NCBI RefSeq assembly: GCF_001997295.1
Contig: NZ_CP019605.1
Coordinates: 1,860,001 to 1,924,000 of the forward strand
Direction of reading: 5' to 3'
Source of the DNA: Tessaracoccus flavus
Lineage (GTDB): Bacteria; Actinomycetota; Actinomycetes; Propionibacteriales; Propionibacteriaceae
Length of the DNA stretch: 64,000 nucleotides
Position 1 is the stretch's first letter, and each line of letters opens with the position of its first letter. Below the pieces are notes generated by a model that was given only the letters and a program-made list of their open reading frames with translations, did no database searches and was not told the origin of the DNA. Below, piece after piece: positions 8,739 through 17,036 of this stretch. The translations under genes were made by a program, and so were the position numbers.

Positions 8739-10978
8739 GATTTCTCCATCCAATCTCCGGCCGCCATCTCCTCGGCCTTCGCGAGCAGGTCCGCCAGCAG
8801 AGGATCGCTGGCGGAGCGCTCGTCGTCGATCACCCGGTCGGCGAGCTTCTTCGCGCTCAGAATGAGGTCTTTGTCGTCGAGCGCGCGCAGGAGCTTCAGG
8901 CTGCCGGCGCCCGACTGGGCGGCCCCCAGCACGTCGCCCTCGCGGCGCAGCCGAAGGTCGAGCTCCGCCAGTTCGAACCCGTCGTTGGACGTGGTCATGG
9001 TGGTCAGCCGGATCTCAGCATCGGTGTTGTCGGTGACGGGGGCCAGGAGCAGACACAGGCCCGAGTGACCTCCGCGGCCGATACGGCCGCGCAACTGGTG
9101 GAGCTGGGACAGGCCGTAGCGGTCGGCGTCCATTACGACCATCACCGACGCGTTGGGCACGTCGACGCCCACCTCGATGACGGTGGTGGCCACAAGCACG
9201 TCGAGGCTGCCCGCCGCGAAGGCCGCCATGGTCGCGTCTCGATCCGCCGCGGCCTGCCGTCCGTGGACCGCGCCCAACCGTAGCCCCGCCAATGGCCCGC
9301 CCTCGAGCTCGGGAAGCAGATCCTCGACGGCGGTCAGCGACCGCTGCGCATCGTCGGCCGCCGCGGCGCCCTCCACCTGCTTGCCGGAGATTGCGGGGCA
9401 GACGACGAACGCCTGCCGACCAGCCGCCACCTCCTCCCGGATTCGCTCCCAGGCCCGGTCCACCCAGCTCGGGTGGGTTGAGGTGTTGACGAACACCGTC
9501 TGGACCGCGGCCCTCCCGGCGGGGCGCTCACGCAGTTCGCTGACCTCCAGATCGCCGAAGACCGTCATGGCGATGGATCGCGGGATCGGGGTGGCCGTCA
9601 TGACGAGCGTGTGCGGTTTCCGTTCAGCCTTGGCGGCGAGCGCCGCCCGCTGTTCGACGCCGAAGCGGTGCTGTTCGTCGACCACGACGAGGCCGAGGTC
9701 GAAGAAGGCGACGGGGTCGCTCAGCAGGGCGTGCGTGCCGATGACGATGCCGGCATCGCCGCTGGCGATGCTGGCGAGCGCCTCCCGCTTGCCCGCCGCC
9801 GACCGGCTGCCGGTCAGGAGCACCACCCCGGTGGCGTCCGGGTGGGCTCCCAGTTGACGGCCCTGCCCCAGTTCTCCGAGCAGACCCGAAATCGTGAGGT
9901 AGTGCTGCCGCGCCAGCACGTCCGTCGGAGCCAGCAGCACGGCCTGGCCCCCCGCGTCGACCACCGCGAGCATCGCACGCAGGGCCACCAGCGTCTTGCC
10001 CGACCCAACCTCGCCCTGGAGGAGCCGATGCATAGGAGTCTCTGCCGCCAGATCCCGGAAGATCCGCTCCCCCACCTCGAGCTGCCCGGCGGTCAGGACG
10101 AACGGCAGAGTGCCGTCGAAGGCGGCGAGCAGCCCATCGGCGCGACGCGGGCGCGGCGTGGCAGGTTCGGCAGCCAGTTCGCGGCGCCGGCGGGCCATCG
10201 CGAGTTGGATGCCGAACGCCTCGTCGAACCGCAGCCGCTGGATGCCGACCGTGGCCTGCCGACGGTCGGTCGGCTCATGGACGGCCGTCAGCGCCTCCTC
10301 GAAGGGCAGCACCCCCGCGCTGTCCACGACCCAGTCCGGCAGGGTGTCGCCGCTGAGATTGGGCAGCACCATCTGGATGGATTCGGCGATCACCCAGGTC
10401 GGAAGCTTGGAGTGAGCGGGATACAGCCCGACGAGTGAATCCCGCTGCACCGCGCGCCCCATCGCGGCCCTGCTGCGCTGGCGGTCGGTGCGCGCCTGAC
10501 CTGACAACTCAGCTCCGTCCAACATGACGAAGTCGGGGTGCGAGAGCTGAATCTCGTCGCGGAACACGCCCACCCGGCCGACGAAGATTCCACGGCGCCC
10601 CTTCTGGAGCTGCCCCAGCCAGTAACGCACCATGCCCTCGGCGCGCGGCCGGCTGCGCTGGTCCTTGATGCGAGGCGCGAACAGCGTGATGCTCATGTTG
10701 TGGGTGCCGTCGGTGATGACGGCGTTGACGCGCAGCTGCCCTCCCGACTGGGCTGAGTCGGCGTAGCGCACCTCTGCCACGACGGCGGCGTCTTCGCCCA
10801 CTTTGAGGTCGGTGAAGTCGGATTTCTCGGACCCTGCGATGTAGCGACGCGGGACGTGCCGCACCAGATCGTCGACGCTGGTGATGCCGAGCTTCTCGAA
10901 CTCCTTCGCGGTCTTCCCACCCACGACATCGACGAGACGGCGGCCGAGTTCGCGGTAGATCGGTGAGCGCCAAGCCAT
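8735..10978 (-). CDS. recG: ATP-dependent DNA helicase RecG
   Basis: RecG remodels stalled replication forks and Holliday junctions. The 747-aa protein has an N-terminal wedge/OB-fold region. Helicase motifs follow: Walker A GEVGSGKT at about 322, motif II DEQH in VVVDEQHRFGVEQR, motif III TATPIPRS, and the C-terminal QLRGRIGRGG (motif VI). I chose the ATG at 10978 (MAWRSPIYRELGRRL) because GTAGGG lies 8 bp upstream; two further in-frame ATGs precede it. The gene heads the recG-rsmD-coaD run and diverges from the secreted-protein gene at 11102. Confidence 0.96.
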   Translation of the reverse strand: MAWRSPIYRELGRRLVDVVGGKTAKEFEKLGITSVDDLVRHVPRRYIAGSEKSDFTDLKVGEDAAVVAEVRYADSAQSGGQLRVNAVITDGTHNMSITLFAPRIKDQRSRPRAEGMVRYWLGQLQKGRRGIFVGRVGVFRDEIQLSHPDFVMLDGAELSGQARTDRQRSRAAMGRAVQRDSLVGLYPAHSKLPTWVIAESIQMVLPNLSGDTLPDWVVDSAGVLPFEEALTAVHEPTDRRQATVGIQRLRFDEAFGIQLAMARRRRELAAEPATPRPRRADGLLAAFDGTLPFVLTAGQLEVGERIFRDLAAETPMHRLLQGEVGSGKTLVALRAMLAVVDAGGQAVLLAPTDVLARQHYLTISGLLGELGQGRQLGAHPDATGVVLLTGSRSAAGKREALASIASGDAGIVIGTHALLSDPVAFFDLGLVVVDEQHRFGVEQRAALAAKAERKPHTLVMTATPIPRSIAMTVFGDLEVSELRERPAGRAAVQTVFVNTSTHPSWVDRAWERIREEVAAGRQAFVVCPAISGKQVEGAAAADDAQRSLTAVEDLLPELEGGPLAGLRLGAVHGRQAAADRDATMAAFAAGSLDVLVATTVIEVGVDVPNASVMVVMDADRYGLSQLHQLRGRIGRGGHSGLCLLLAPVTDNTDAEIRLTTMTTSNDGFELAELDLRLRREGDVLGAAQSGAGSLKLLRALDDKDLILSAKKLADRVIDDERSASDPLLADLLAKAEEMAAGDWMEKS

Positions 10979-11101
10979 GCCCATGACCCTACCCACTGCC
11001 GCCGACAGGTACGCACCACTGCGTATTTACCCCACAGTCGCGATCGGCAACAGTTGAGCCTGTGCACACAGGGGCACACTGTCTGACAAGGGGGAAAGAC
11101 A

Positions 11102-11521
11102 ATGCACCTATCCAGAATCACGATCGCGGGCGCCATCGCCGCCGGGATCATCGTCGCAACCGCTGGCAGCGCGTCCGCTCACCACTGCTACAAGAATGAG
11201 TGGGCAGACGCCGCCTACCACCATCACCGCGCCGGCGGCACCGCCTGGATCCCGCTCAGTCAGATGGGCCGCCAATTCCTCATCCCCGAGGAGCTGCAGG
11301 ACGTGTGCGGCTGGGCCGCGGACAAGGCGGTGGCGGACTTCATGAAGGAACGGAACCTCACGCAGGAGCCGCTCATCCACGGGAAGGCCGTCACAGGATC
11401 AGGCGCCTACGCTAAGGGGAAAGCGCCACAGCCCTACAGCTACCTGACCGATGCTGACTTCGACCTCCTCGGCCGAGCTCTCTTCGGTTACCTCGCCGAG
11501 TGTCAGGAGGGGCTCGAGTAG
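11102..11521 (+). CDS. Small secreted protein of unknown function
   Basis: I do not recognise this 139-aa protein. A Sec signal peptide is clear: MHLSRITIAG, then a hydrophobic core, then cleavage after ASA at about residue 26. The mature part begins HHCYKNEW and is rich in His and aromatic residues (YHHHRAGG near 40). It has only two cysteines, about 40 residues apart, that could pair outside the cell. The ribosome binding site AAGGGGGAAAG precedes ATG 11102. It diverges from recG, and its last 19 bp overlap the 3' end of the convergent LuxR-type gene. It is probably exported. A metal-binding role for the His cluster is speculation. Confidence 0.75.
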   Translation: MHLSRITIAGAIAAGIIVATAGSASAHHCYKNEWADAAYHHHRAGGTAWIPLSQMGRQFLIPEELQDVCGWAADKAVADFMKERNLTQEPLIHGKAVTGSGAYAKGKAPQPYSYLTDADFDLLGRALFGYLAECQEGLE

Positions 11522-12270
11522 CCCTCGACAGACAGGGGGCCGGGGTGTTGTGGGGGCAGCGCCCCGGCTTCCTGCGCGCGGAGCACTGCAGACAGCCTGT
11601 CGACCGCCCCCAGCTTTCGGTAGAGGCGTTCCTGATGCTTGTGCACGGTCCGCGGAGAGATGCGCAGGCGCGCCCCGATGGACGTCGCCGTCAGCCCCCG
11701 CGCCATGAGGTGCAGGACGACAGTCTCGCGGGCCGTCAGGCCGACCGCGGACCCGTCCTCGGTGCCCGCGGCGGCCAGCAGGCGGATGTGGCGGTCAAGG
11801 CCGACGATCAGAGCCTGCAGGTGCTCTCCCATCGAGACGGCCCGGGCGTGGAATCCTTCGTCGGAGACCAGCACCCATCCGTCATAGTGACGTCCCCACT
11901 CGATGGGCAGCGAGAACTGATGCAGGGTCAGGTGAAGGCGTTCGATCAGCGCCCAGGTGTCCGGCTCGAAGCGCCATCCCTGCGCCAGCGCGTCGGTCAG
12001 CAGCGACGGCGTCCGGACCCCGGCACCCACGTGGAACCGGTGCAGGGGGTGACGTTCGACGTCGGCCCCCGTTGGTAGTGCCTCGGGCGGGGGGACGTCG
12101 TCGCCTGCGAGGTACCAGTTGGCCGTGCCGTCGTCGTCGACGCGCACCCGCGCCACCTGCTGTGCCCCGAAGCCCCTCAGCAGCGCGTGGGCCAAGAGCA
12201 CCCGCGCCTGTCGGGGAGACGGTTCGTTGAGCACCTCCGCTGCAACCATCGACCACTCGGACAGCTTCAT
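11503..12270 (-). CDS. LuxR-type transcriptional regulator
   Basis: The 255-aa protein has a C-terminal LuxR/GerE helix-turn-helix at about 185-240: LTARETVVLHLMARGLTATS followed by ISPRTVHKHQERLYRKLGAV. The N-terminal 180 residues match no sensor domain I can name; they contain several Trp and His residues and no receiver-domain Asp pattern. ATG 12270 has a perfect AGGAGGAG site upstream. The gene converges with the secreted-protein gene, their 3' ends overlapping by 19 bp. Its upstream region runs into the hairpin repeat at 12397-12612. Targets are unknown. Confidence 0.85.
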   Translation of the reverse strand: MKLSEWSMVAAEVLNEPSPRQARVLLAHALLRGFGAQQVARVRVDDDGTANWYLAGDDVPPPEALPTGADVERHPLHRFHVGAGVRTPSLLTDALAQGWRFEPDTWALIERLHLTLHQFSLPIEWGRHYDGWVLVSDEGFHARAVSMGEHLQALIVGLDRHIRLLAAAGTEDGSAVGLTARETVVLHLMARGLTATSIGARLRISPRTVHKHQERLYRKLGAVDRLSAVLRAQEAGALPPQHPGPLSVEGYSSPS

Positions 12271-12396
12271 CGCTCCTCCTAGAAGCGCCAAGCTTCACAC
12301 GAGCGTTCTGGCGTAGTCAATGGCCTTTGAGTTATCGCCCGGTGCCCCGAGGCCTCCACCGATCTCCCGCTGGACGCGAGCCGGTGCAGGAGCGGC

Positions 12397-12612
12397 GCCA
12401 ACGGGTAAGGCTGAGAGGCGCCAACGCGAACCCCCCGCGACGCCAACGGGCAGGAGCCAACGCCAACCTGGGACACGAACCGCCAACCGACCTCCGGTGC
12501 CGCCCGCGAGACTCAGCGACGCCCGTGAGATCTCGCGGGCGTCGCTGAGTCTCGGCGGCGTTCGGGATTGCCGCTTGGCGTCTCCGGCAATCCGTTGGCG
12601 TTGCGGCCGGCG
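12397..12612. repeat. Hairpin-centred repeat element, copy 1
   Basis: This is an intergenic element upstream of the LuxR-type gene. A 46-bp palindrome sits in the middle. On the left, GCCAAC motifs recur at 12397, 12420, 12442, 12456, 12462 and 12482. On the right the complement appears (CTTGGC at 12574, GTTGGC at 12594), so the whole block is roughly mirror-symmetric. The same palindrome and flanking motif recur at 54451-54737. No coding potential is seen. The remainder of the gap 12271-12628 holds nothing else I can name. Confidence 0.8.
12508..12553. repeat. 46-bp near-perfect palindrome
   Basis: Arms GAGACTCAGCGACGCCCG and CGGGCGTCGCTGAGTCTC (18 bp each, fully complementary) flank a 10-bp centre that itself contains GAGATCTC. 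Only one pair across the 46 bp fails to match. There is no U-tract on either side, so it is not a standard intrinsic terminator. The same 17-bp arm core is found at 54583-54626. Confidence 0.9.
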
Positions 12613-12628
12613 GCGATCAGGAGTCGAG

Positions 12629-12667
12629 CAAAAGAAAACGGCGGCCCGCCTGAGCGGGCCGCCGTTT
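12629..12667 (-). terminator. Intrinsic terminator of rpmB
   Basis: A 14-bp stem, AAACGGCGGCCCGC paired with GCGGGCCGCCGTTT, has a 4-nt loop and is followed on the minus strand by TTTTCTTTTG. It lies 18 bp past the rpmB stop. This is a textbook rho-independent terminator. Confidence 0.93.
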
Positions 12668-12684
12668 CCGGGACGAATCTCTCG

Positions 12685-12870
12685 TCAGCGCGAGACCTTG
12701 CCAGCCTTGAGGCAGGAGGTGCACACGTTGACGCGTTGCGGGGCACCGTTGATGGTGGCACGCACGCGCTGAATGTTGGGGTTCCAGCGACGGTTGGTCT
12801 TCTTCTTCGACCAGGGCACGTTGTGACCGAAGCCGGGTCCCTTGGCGCAAACATCACACTTGGCAGCCAC
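12685..12870 (-). CDS. rpmB: 50S ribosomal protein L28
   Basis: The 61-aa L28 starts at GTG 12870 with AAGGAG well placed upstream. It has the CDVCAKGPGFGHNV N-terminus and the CTSCLKAGKV C-terminus; the two CxxC pairs mark the zinc-binding form. ATINGAPQRVNV is typical of actinobacterial L28. It is followed by its own strong terminator and preceded by about 90 bp separating it from the RNase E/G gene on the same strand. Confidence 0.96.
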   Translation of the reverse strand: MAAKCDVCAKGPGFGHNVPWSKKKTNRRWNPNIQRVRATINGAPQRVNVCTSCLKAGKVSR

Positions 12871-12963
12871 TGGAATCTCCTTGTTTCATTTACGATTGCG
12901 GTTGCCCGCCGCAGCGGGCAACCGCACAATGTTAACCCGCGACGGCGGGATTGACCAAACCGG

Positions 12964-15900
12964 TCACTTGCGACGGCGGCGGGAGGAGGACTTGCGCTCC
13001 CCACCGTCCGAGGGTGCCTGCGAATCCACAGGCTCCTCGAAGCGCTGGTAGCCCAAACCGTTGCAGTGCTCGCACTGCTCCGTGAAGGCTTCCGCGAGGC
13101 CGGTCCCGATCTTCTTCCGCGTCAGCTGGACCAACCCGAGGCTCGTCACCTCGGCCACCTGGTGGCGGGTCCGGTCGCGGCCGAGGCACTCCACCAGGCG
13201 CCTGAGCAGCAGCTCACGGTTGCTCGGCAGCACCATGTCGATGAAGTCGATCACGATGATCCCGCCGATATCGCGCAGCCTGAGCTGTCGGACGATCTCC
13301 TCGGCCGCCTCCAGGTTGTTGCTCGTGACCGTGGCCTCGAGGTTGCCACCCGAGCCCGTGAACCTGCCCGTGTTGACGTCGATGACGGTCATCGCCTCGG
13401 TGCGGTCGATGACCAACGAGCCTCCGGACGGCAGGAACACCTTGCGATCGAGAGCCTTGGCGATCTGGTCGTCGATCTTGTACTCGGCGAAGGCGTCGCG
13501 CCCGTCCTCACGTGGCTCGAACCGGACGAGCCGTTCGGCGAGATGCGGTGCCACGTGGGACACGTAGGCCGAGATGGCGTCGTAGGCGTCCTCGGGACCA
13601 CCGTCGCCCTGGACCACCAGCGACGCGAAATCCTCGGTGAAGAGATCGCGGACGATTCGCAGCGTCAGGTCGGGCTCCGAGTAGAGCGCCTGCGGCGCCC
13701 CGCCGGTCTTCGATTTCTTCTCGATGATCTCCCACTGAGCCTTGAGACGGTTGACGTCGCGTACCAGCTCCTCTTCGCTCGCGCCCTCCGCGGCGGTGCG
13801 CACGATGACGCTCTCGTCGTCGGAGATCAGCCCGCCCAGCACGTTTCGCAGACGGTTGCGCTCGGCGTCGGGGAGCTTGCGGGAGATTCCGCTCAGGTGG
13901 CCACCGGGCGAGTAGACGATGTAGCGCCCGGGCAGCGAGATGTGGCTGGTGAGGCGGGCGCCCTTGGCGCCGACCGGATCCTTGGTCACCTGGACGAGCA
14001 CGCTCTGGCCAGACTTCAGGACGTTCTCGACCTTGCGGTTCTCGCCCGTGGCGCCGAACGAGGCCCAGTCCACCTCACCGGCGTAGAGCACGGCGTTGCG
14101 GCCGCGGCCGATGTCAATGAACGCGGCCTCCATGCTCGGCAGCACGTTCTGCACCTTGCCGACGTAGATGTTGCCGATCAGCGATGCCGCCGACGCCTTA
14201 TCGACGTAGTGCTCGACGAGGATGTTGTCCTCGATGACCGCGAGCTGCGTGTACTCCTCCGACTGGCGGATGACCAGCTTGCGATCCACGGACTCACGGC
14301 GGGCCAGGAATTCAGCCTCGCTCAGGATGGGCGCCCTGCGCCGACCAGCGGCACGGGATTCCTTGCGCCGCTGGCGCTTGGCCTCCATGCGGGTGGAGCC
14401 CTCGATCCCGGTTACCTCATCGCCGGAGGAGGACGACGACGAGTCGTCGTTCTCGCGACGCCGGCGACGGCGACGACGGCGGGTCGAGCCCGAATCACCA
14501 TCGCCGTTGTCGTCGTCGGACTCTGGCTCGGCGTCACTGCTGTCGTCGCGCTTCTGCTCTGTTTCGCCGTCGTTGGAGTCGTCGGACTCGTCGGAGTCGG
14601 AGTCCGAGTCGTCCGACTCGTCGTCGGAGGCGTCATCGCGGCCTCCCCGACGACGACGGCGACCGCCACGGCGGCGACGGCGACGGTTGGGACGGTCGTC
14701 GTCAGCCGAATCCGACTCACTCGACTCATCGCTCTCGTCGTCATCCTCGTCCGGTCGGTCCGTGTCCTCCGAGCGCTGGTCGGGGCGGGACTCTTCATCG
14801 TCGGTGCCGGCGATGGCACCGGCGAGAGCAGCCAGGCGCTCCTCGCGGGACGGATCGTCGCGGTTGTCGTCCTTGTTGCCTCGACGGGCGCCGGCTGCCT
14901 CCTCCGCGGCGCGGAGGGCGGCGGCGATGTCGTCACCCGACTCCTCGCCGCTGGGCTCGGGAGCGGCTGCGGGACGCGTAGCCCGGCGACGGCGCGAACG
15001 CTGTTCACCCTGTGCGCGCCGCTCCTGCGGCGGTTCCGCATCGGTCGACCCGCTGTCCCGATCAGGCGTCGGCTGGGCGGGCGCCACATCGGCTGCGGGC
15101 TCCGACTGGACCGGTGTCGACGGGGCGAATGGGGAGGCCAGCGCCTCGGGAACAGGGGCCGGCGCACCGGCGGGTCGCGACGCCGCCCGGCGACGTCGGC
15201 GCGGCTGCGCCTCCGTGGTCTGCTCAGCGGGAGCTTCTTGGGCTGCAGCTTCCTGGCTGGGGGCTTCCTGGGCAGGAGCGTCCTCGGCCCGGGTGTCCGA
15301 GGTTTGCGCCGCGGGCGTCTCCTGGGCTTCCTCGGGCGCGGCGGTGGTCTCCTCCGGCTCCTGCTCCGACGTCGGCTCGGCCATCGCGGCACGCACTCGC
15401 TCGACGACGGGTGCCTTGAGGACGGCGGAGGCGCTCCGCACCTCTTCGCCCAGCTCATTGAGCTTGGCGATCAGTTCTCGGCTCGGGATCCCGAACTCCT
15501 TGGCGAGGAGATGCACCCGCATCGACTTTGCGCGCGGGCTCGGGCTCTCCGGGGACTTGGGGGTCTCCTGAGCTGGGGCCGCGGCCTGCTCGGTCTGCTC
15601 GGGCTGTTGGGGCTGTTGGGCTCTTTCGGCAGGCTCATCGGCTGTCTGGGTGGTCCCGTCCACCTGCTTGACCCGTCGACGGCGGCCGTCGGTCTCCCCC
15701 GCCGCCCGCGTCGAGGCTCGACGGCGCTTGGGGGTCAGATCCGGGCTCTCGCCCTGCTGGTCGGGGCTCTCAGACTGTTCGGAGGGGGCGGGCTGCACCT
15801 CAGCCGCAGGCTGGGCGGCGGGCGCCTCGGCAGCGGGAGCGGGTGGCTCCTCGGGAGCGGAGGCGGTCTGGGTGTCCACGGCGGGGCTGGACTGCGCGGG

Positions 15901-16017
15901 CGCCGTGACGGGTGCTGGAGCGCCTGCGGGGCGCGAGGCGGCCCGTCGCCGACGGCGCGGGGTGGGGGTGGTGGATTCGGACTCGCTGGCAGGGCCAGTG
16001 GTGTCGTTGTCGAGCAT
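12964..16017 (-). CDS. rne: Ribonuclease E/G with IF2-N-like and disordered charged N-terminal half
   Basis: This 1017-aa endoribonuclease drives mRNA turnover and rRNA processing. The C-terminal half (about 565-990) has the RNase E/G catalytic core: an embedded S1 domain (SLIGNIYVGKVQNVLPSMEA), the DNase I-like region with VIDVNTGRF, and the zinc-link CEHCNGLGYQ. The N-terminal half is unusual: Pro/Ala/Glu-rich, two copies of the block RRRRRAASRPAGAPAPV (first at 21-37), an IF2_N-like segment at about 163-213 (MRVHLLAKEFGIPSRELI), and runs of Arg/Gly and Asp/Ser. AAGGAG precedes ATG 16017. Whether it is called Rne or Rng is a matter of naming. Confidence 0.93.
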   Translation of the reverse strand: MLDNDTTGPASESESTTPTPRRRRRAASRPAGAPAPVTAPAQSSPAVDTQTASAPEEPPAPAAEAPAAQPAAEVQPAPSEQSESPDQQGESPDLTPKRRRASTRAAGETDGRRRRVKQVDGTTQTADEPAERAQQPQQPEQTEQAAAPAQETPKSPESPSPRAKSMRVHLLAKEFGIPSRELIAKLNELGEEVRSASAVLKAPVVERVRAAMAEPTSEQEPEETTAAPEEAQETPAAQTSDTRAEDAPAQEAPSQEAAAQEAPAEQTTEAQPRRRRRAASRPAGAPAPVPEALASPFAPSTPVQSEPAADVAPAQPTPDRDSGSTDAEPPQERRAQGEQRSRRRRATRPAAAPEPSGEESGDDIAAALRAAEEAAGARRGNKDDNRDDPSREERLAALAGAIAGTDDEESRPDQRSEDTDRPDEDDDESDESSESDSADDDRPNRRRRRRGGRRRRRGGRDDASDDESDDSDSDSDESDDSNDGETEQKRDDSSDAEPESDDDNGDGDSGSTRRRRRRRRRENDDSSSSSSGDEVTGIEGSTRMEAKRQRRKESRAAGRRRAPILSEAEFLARRESVDRKLVIRQSEEYTQLAVIEDNILVEHYVDKASAASLIGNIYVGKVQNVLPSMEAAFIDIGRGRNAVLYAGEVDWASFGATGENRKVENVLKSGQSVLVQVTKDPVGAKGARLTSHISLPGRYIVYSPGGHLSGISRKLPDAERNRLRNVLGGLISDDESVIVRTAAEGASEEELVRDVNRLKAQWEIIEKKSKTGGAPQALYSEPDLTLRIVRDLFTEDFASLVVQGDGGPEDAYDAISAYVSHVAPHLAERLVRFEPREDGRDAFAEYKIDDQIAKALDRKVFLPSGGSLVIDRTEAMTVIDVNTGRFTGSGGNLEATVTSNNLEAAEEIVRQLRLRDIGGIIVIDFIDMVLPSNRELLLRRLVECLGRDRTRHQVAEVTSLGLVQLTRKKIGTGLAEAFTEQCEHCNGLGYQRFEEPVDSQAPSDGGERKSSSRRRRK

Positions 16018-16214
16018 GCGGCTCCTTACGCGCTGATGCGCGGACAGGCACAGACGTGCTGTGCACTAAGACTGTGGTCCTCCCGTGGCGCGAACAGTCG
16101 CGGCAGACTTGCCGCGGTGCAGATTCACTGCCCCAGGGGTGGCACCGGCGGTGCCGTGACCTGAGCGTTATTCTCGCACATCTTGCCAACAACGCGCGCA
16201 TTTTCCACTGCGCG
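16018..16214 (-). promoter_or_regulatory. Leader region of the RNase E/G gene
   Basis: This 197-bp gap precedes the RNase E/G gene. It contains a short hairpin, GGCACC-GGC-GGTGCC, at 16141-16155. I cannot identify a confident promoter. RNase E genes are often autoregulated through their 5' leader, but nothing here proves that. Confidence 0.3.
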
Positions 16215-16913
16215 TCAGCGCAGCGGGTCGCCGATCTCCCCATCCGTAAGTGGTCCCTGTGCCAGCCTGGTGAGCAGCGGCAGAGACGGGACGCGGTCGT
16301 CGATGCCGCGCAGTGCGGTGACCACGTCATCGGGTCGGACCAGCGGCGTCTGGTGCCGCGCGCGGAGCCTGAGCGTCTCGTCGTCCGCACAGTCAAGGCT
16401 CAGGATGGCGCTGCGTACATCGAAGGACCTCATGCCGCTCTTGGTCATGCGCTCCACCGTGTAGTCATCCGCGGCGAGCAGGGCGCTCACTGCTGAGGCG
16501 AGCACCCCTGCGGGCGCGCCGGGCAGCGAGATGATCCAGTCCGACGCCTCCAGCAGGTCGCCCAGGCTCTCCTTGCGCGCCTCGGCCACGTCGAGCACGA
16601 CGAAGCCCTGCGGCAGGACCTCGTTCAGGGCCCCCATCACCTTCGCCGGGTCGCAGACCTCGGCCAGGCCCAGCTCCACGTACTCGGCCTCGGAGGCGGC
16701 CGACGTCGGCGAGGCGTTGGCGTAGGAGATGCGAGGGTGGGGCGAGAACCCGGACGAGTAGGCCATGGGAATCTCCGCGCGCCGGAGAGCGCGTTCGAGT
16801 GCGCGTCCGAAATCGCGGTGCGAGGTGAATCGGCCCGGTCCGCGCTTGGCATAGCGGAGACGGAGCTTCTGCGCAGGCGGCGCTTGCTGGACGGGCGGCT
16901 GTCTGTTTCCCAC
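16215..16913 (-). CDS. DUF2344 / TIGR03936 family protein
   Basis: The 232-aa protein carries the family's opening motif LRLRYAKRGPGRFTSHRDF, followed by RALRRAEIPMAYSSGFSPHP. Members are usually found next to, or fused with, the TIGR03960-type radical SAM protein, and the pair has been discussed in tRNA modification contexts; I do not assign a reaction. Here the partner lies about 4.3 kb away (21183-23138), separated by an MFS gene, a DUF1846 gene and a hydrolase gene. The start at ATG 16913 is reasonable, as the gene diverges from the MFS transporter. Confidence 0.85.
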   Translation of the reverse strand: MGNRQPPVQQAPPAQKLRLRYAKRGPGRFTSHRDFGRALERALRRAEIPMAYSSGFSPHPRISYANASPTSAASEAEYVELGLAEVCDPAKVMGALNEVLPQGFVVLDVAEARKESLGDLLEASDWIISLPGAPAGVLASAVSALLAADDYTVERMTKSGMRSFDVRSAILSLDCADDETLRLRARHQTPLVRPDDVVTALRGIDDRVPSLPLLTRLAQGPLTDGEIGDPLR

Positions 16914-17036
16914 GGCGCGAGTCTACTGATGGCTCTGCGCCGGGTCGCCGCCGCCGATCCCCGTCGTTGGAGCGGCCGGAGCCGTCCCCAGCGCCTTTGG
17001 CGTATGGTTTGCGCGGTTGAGGAAAGGCGGCGGCGG

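Noticed and set aside
13066..16164. Very long plus-strand frame (over 1000 codons) opposite the RNase E/G gene
   Set aside because: It is the antisense shadow of a GC-rich, Arg/Asp-rich coding region; its translation is low-complexity and matches no family, while the minus strand encodes a clear RNase E/G.
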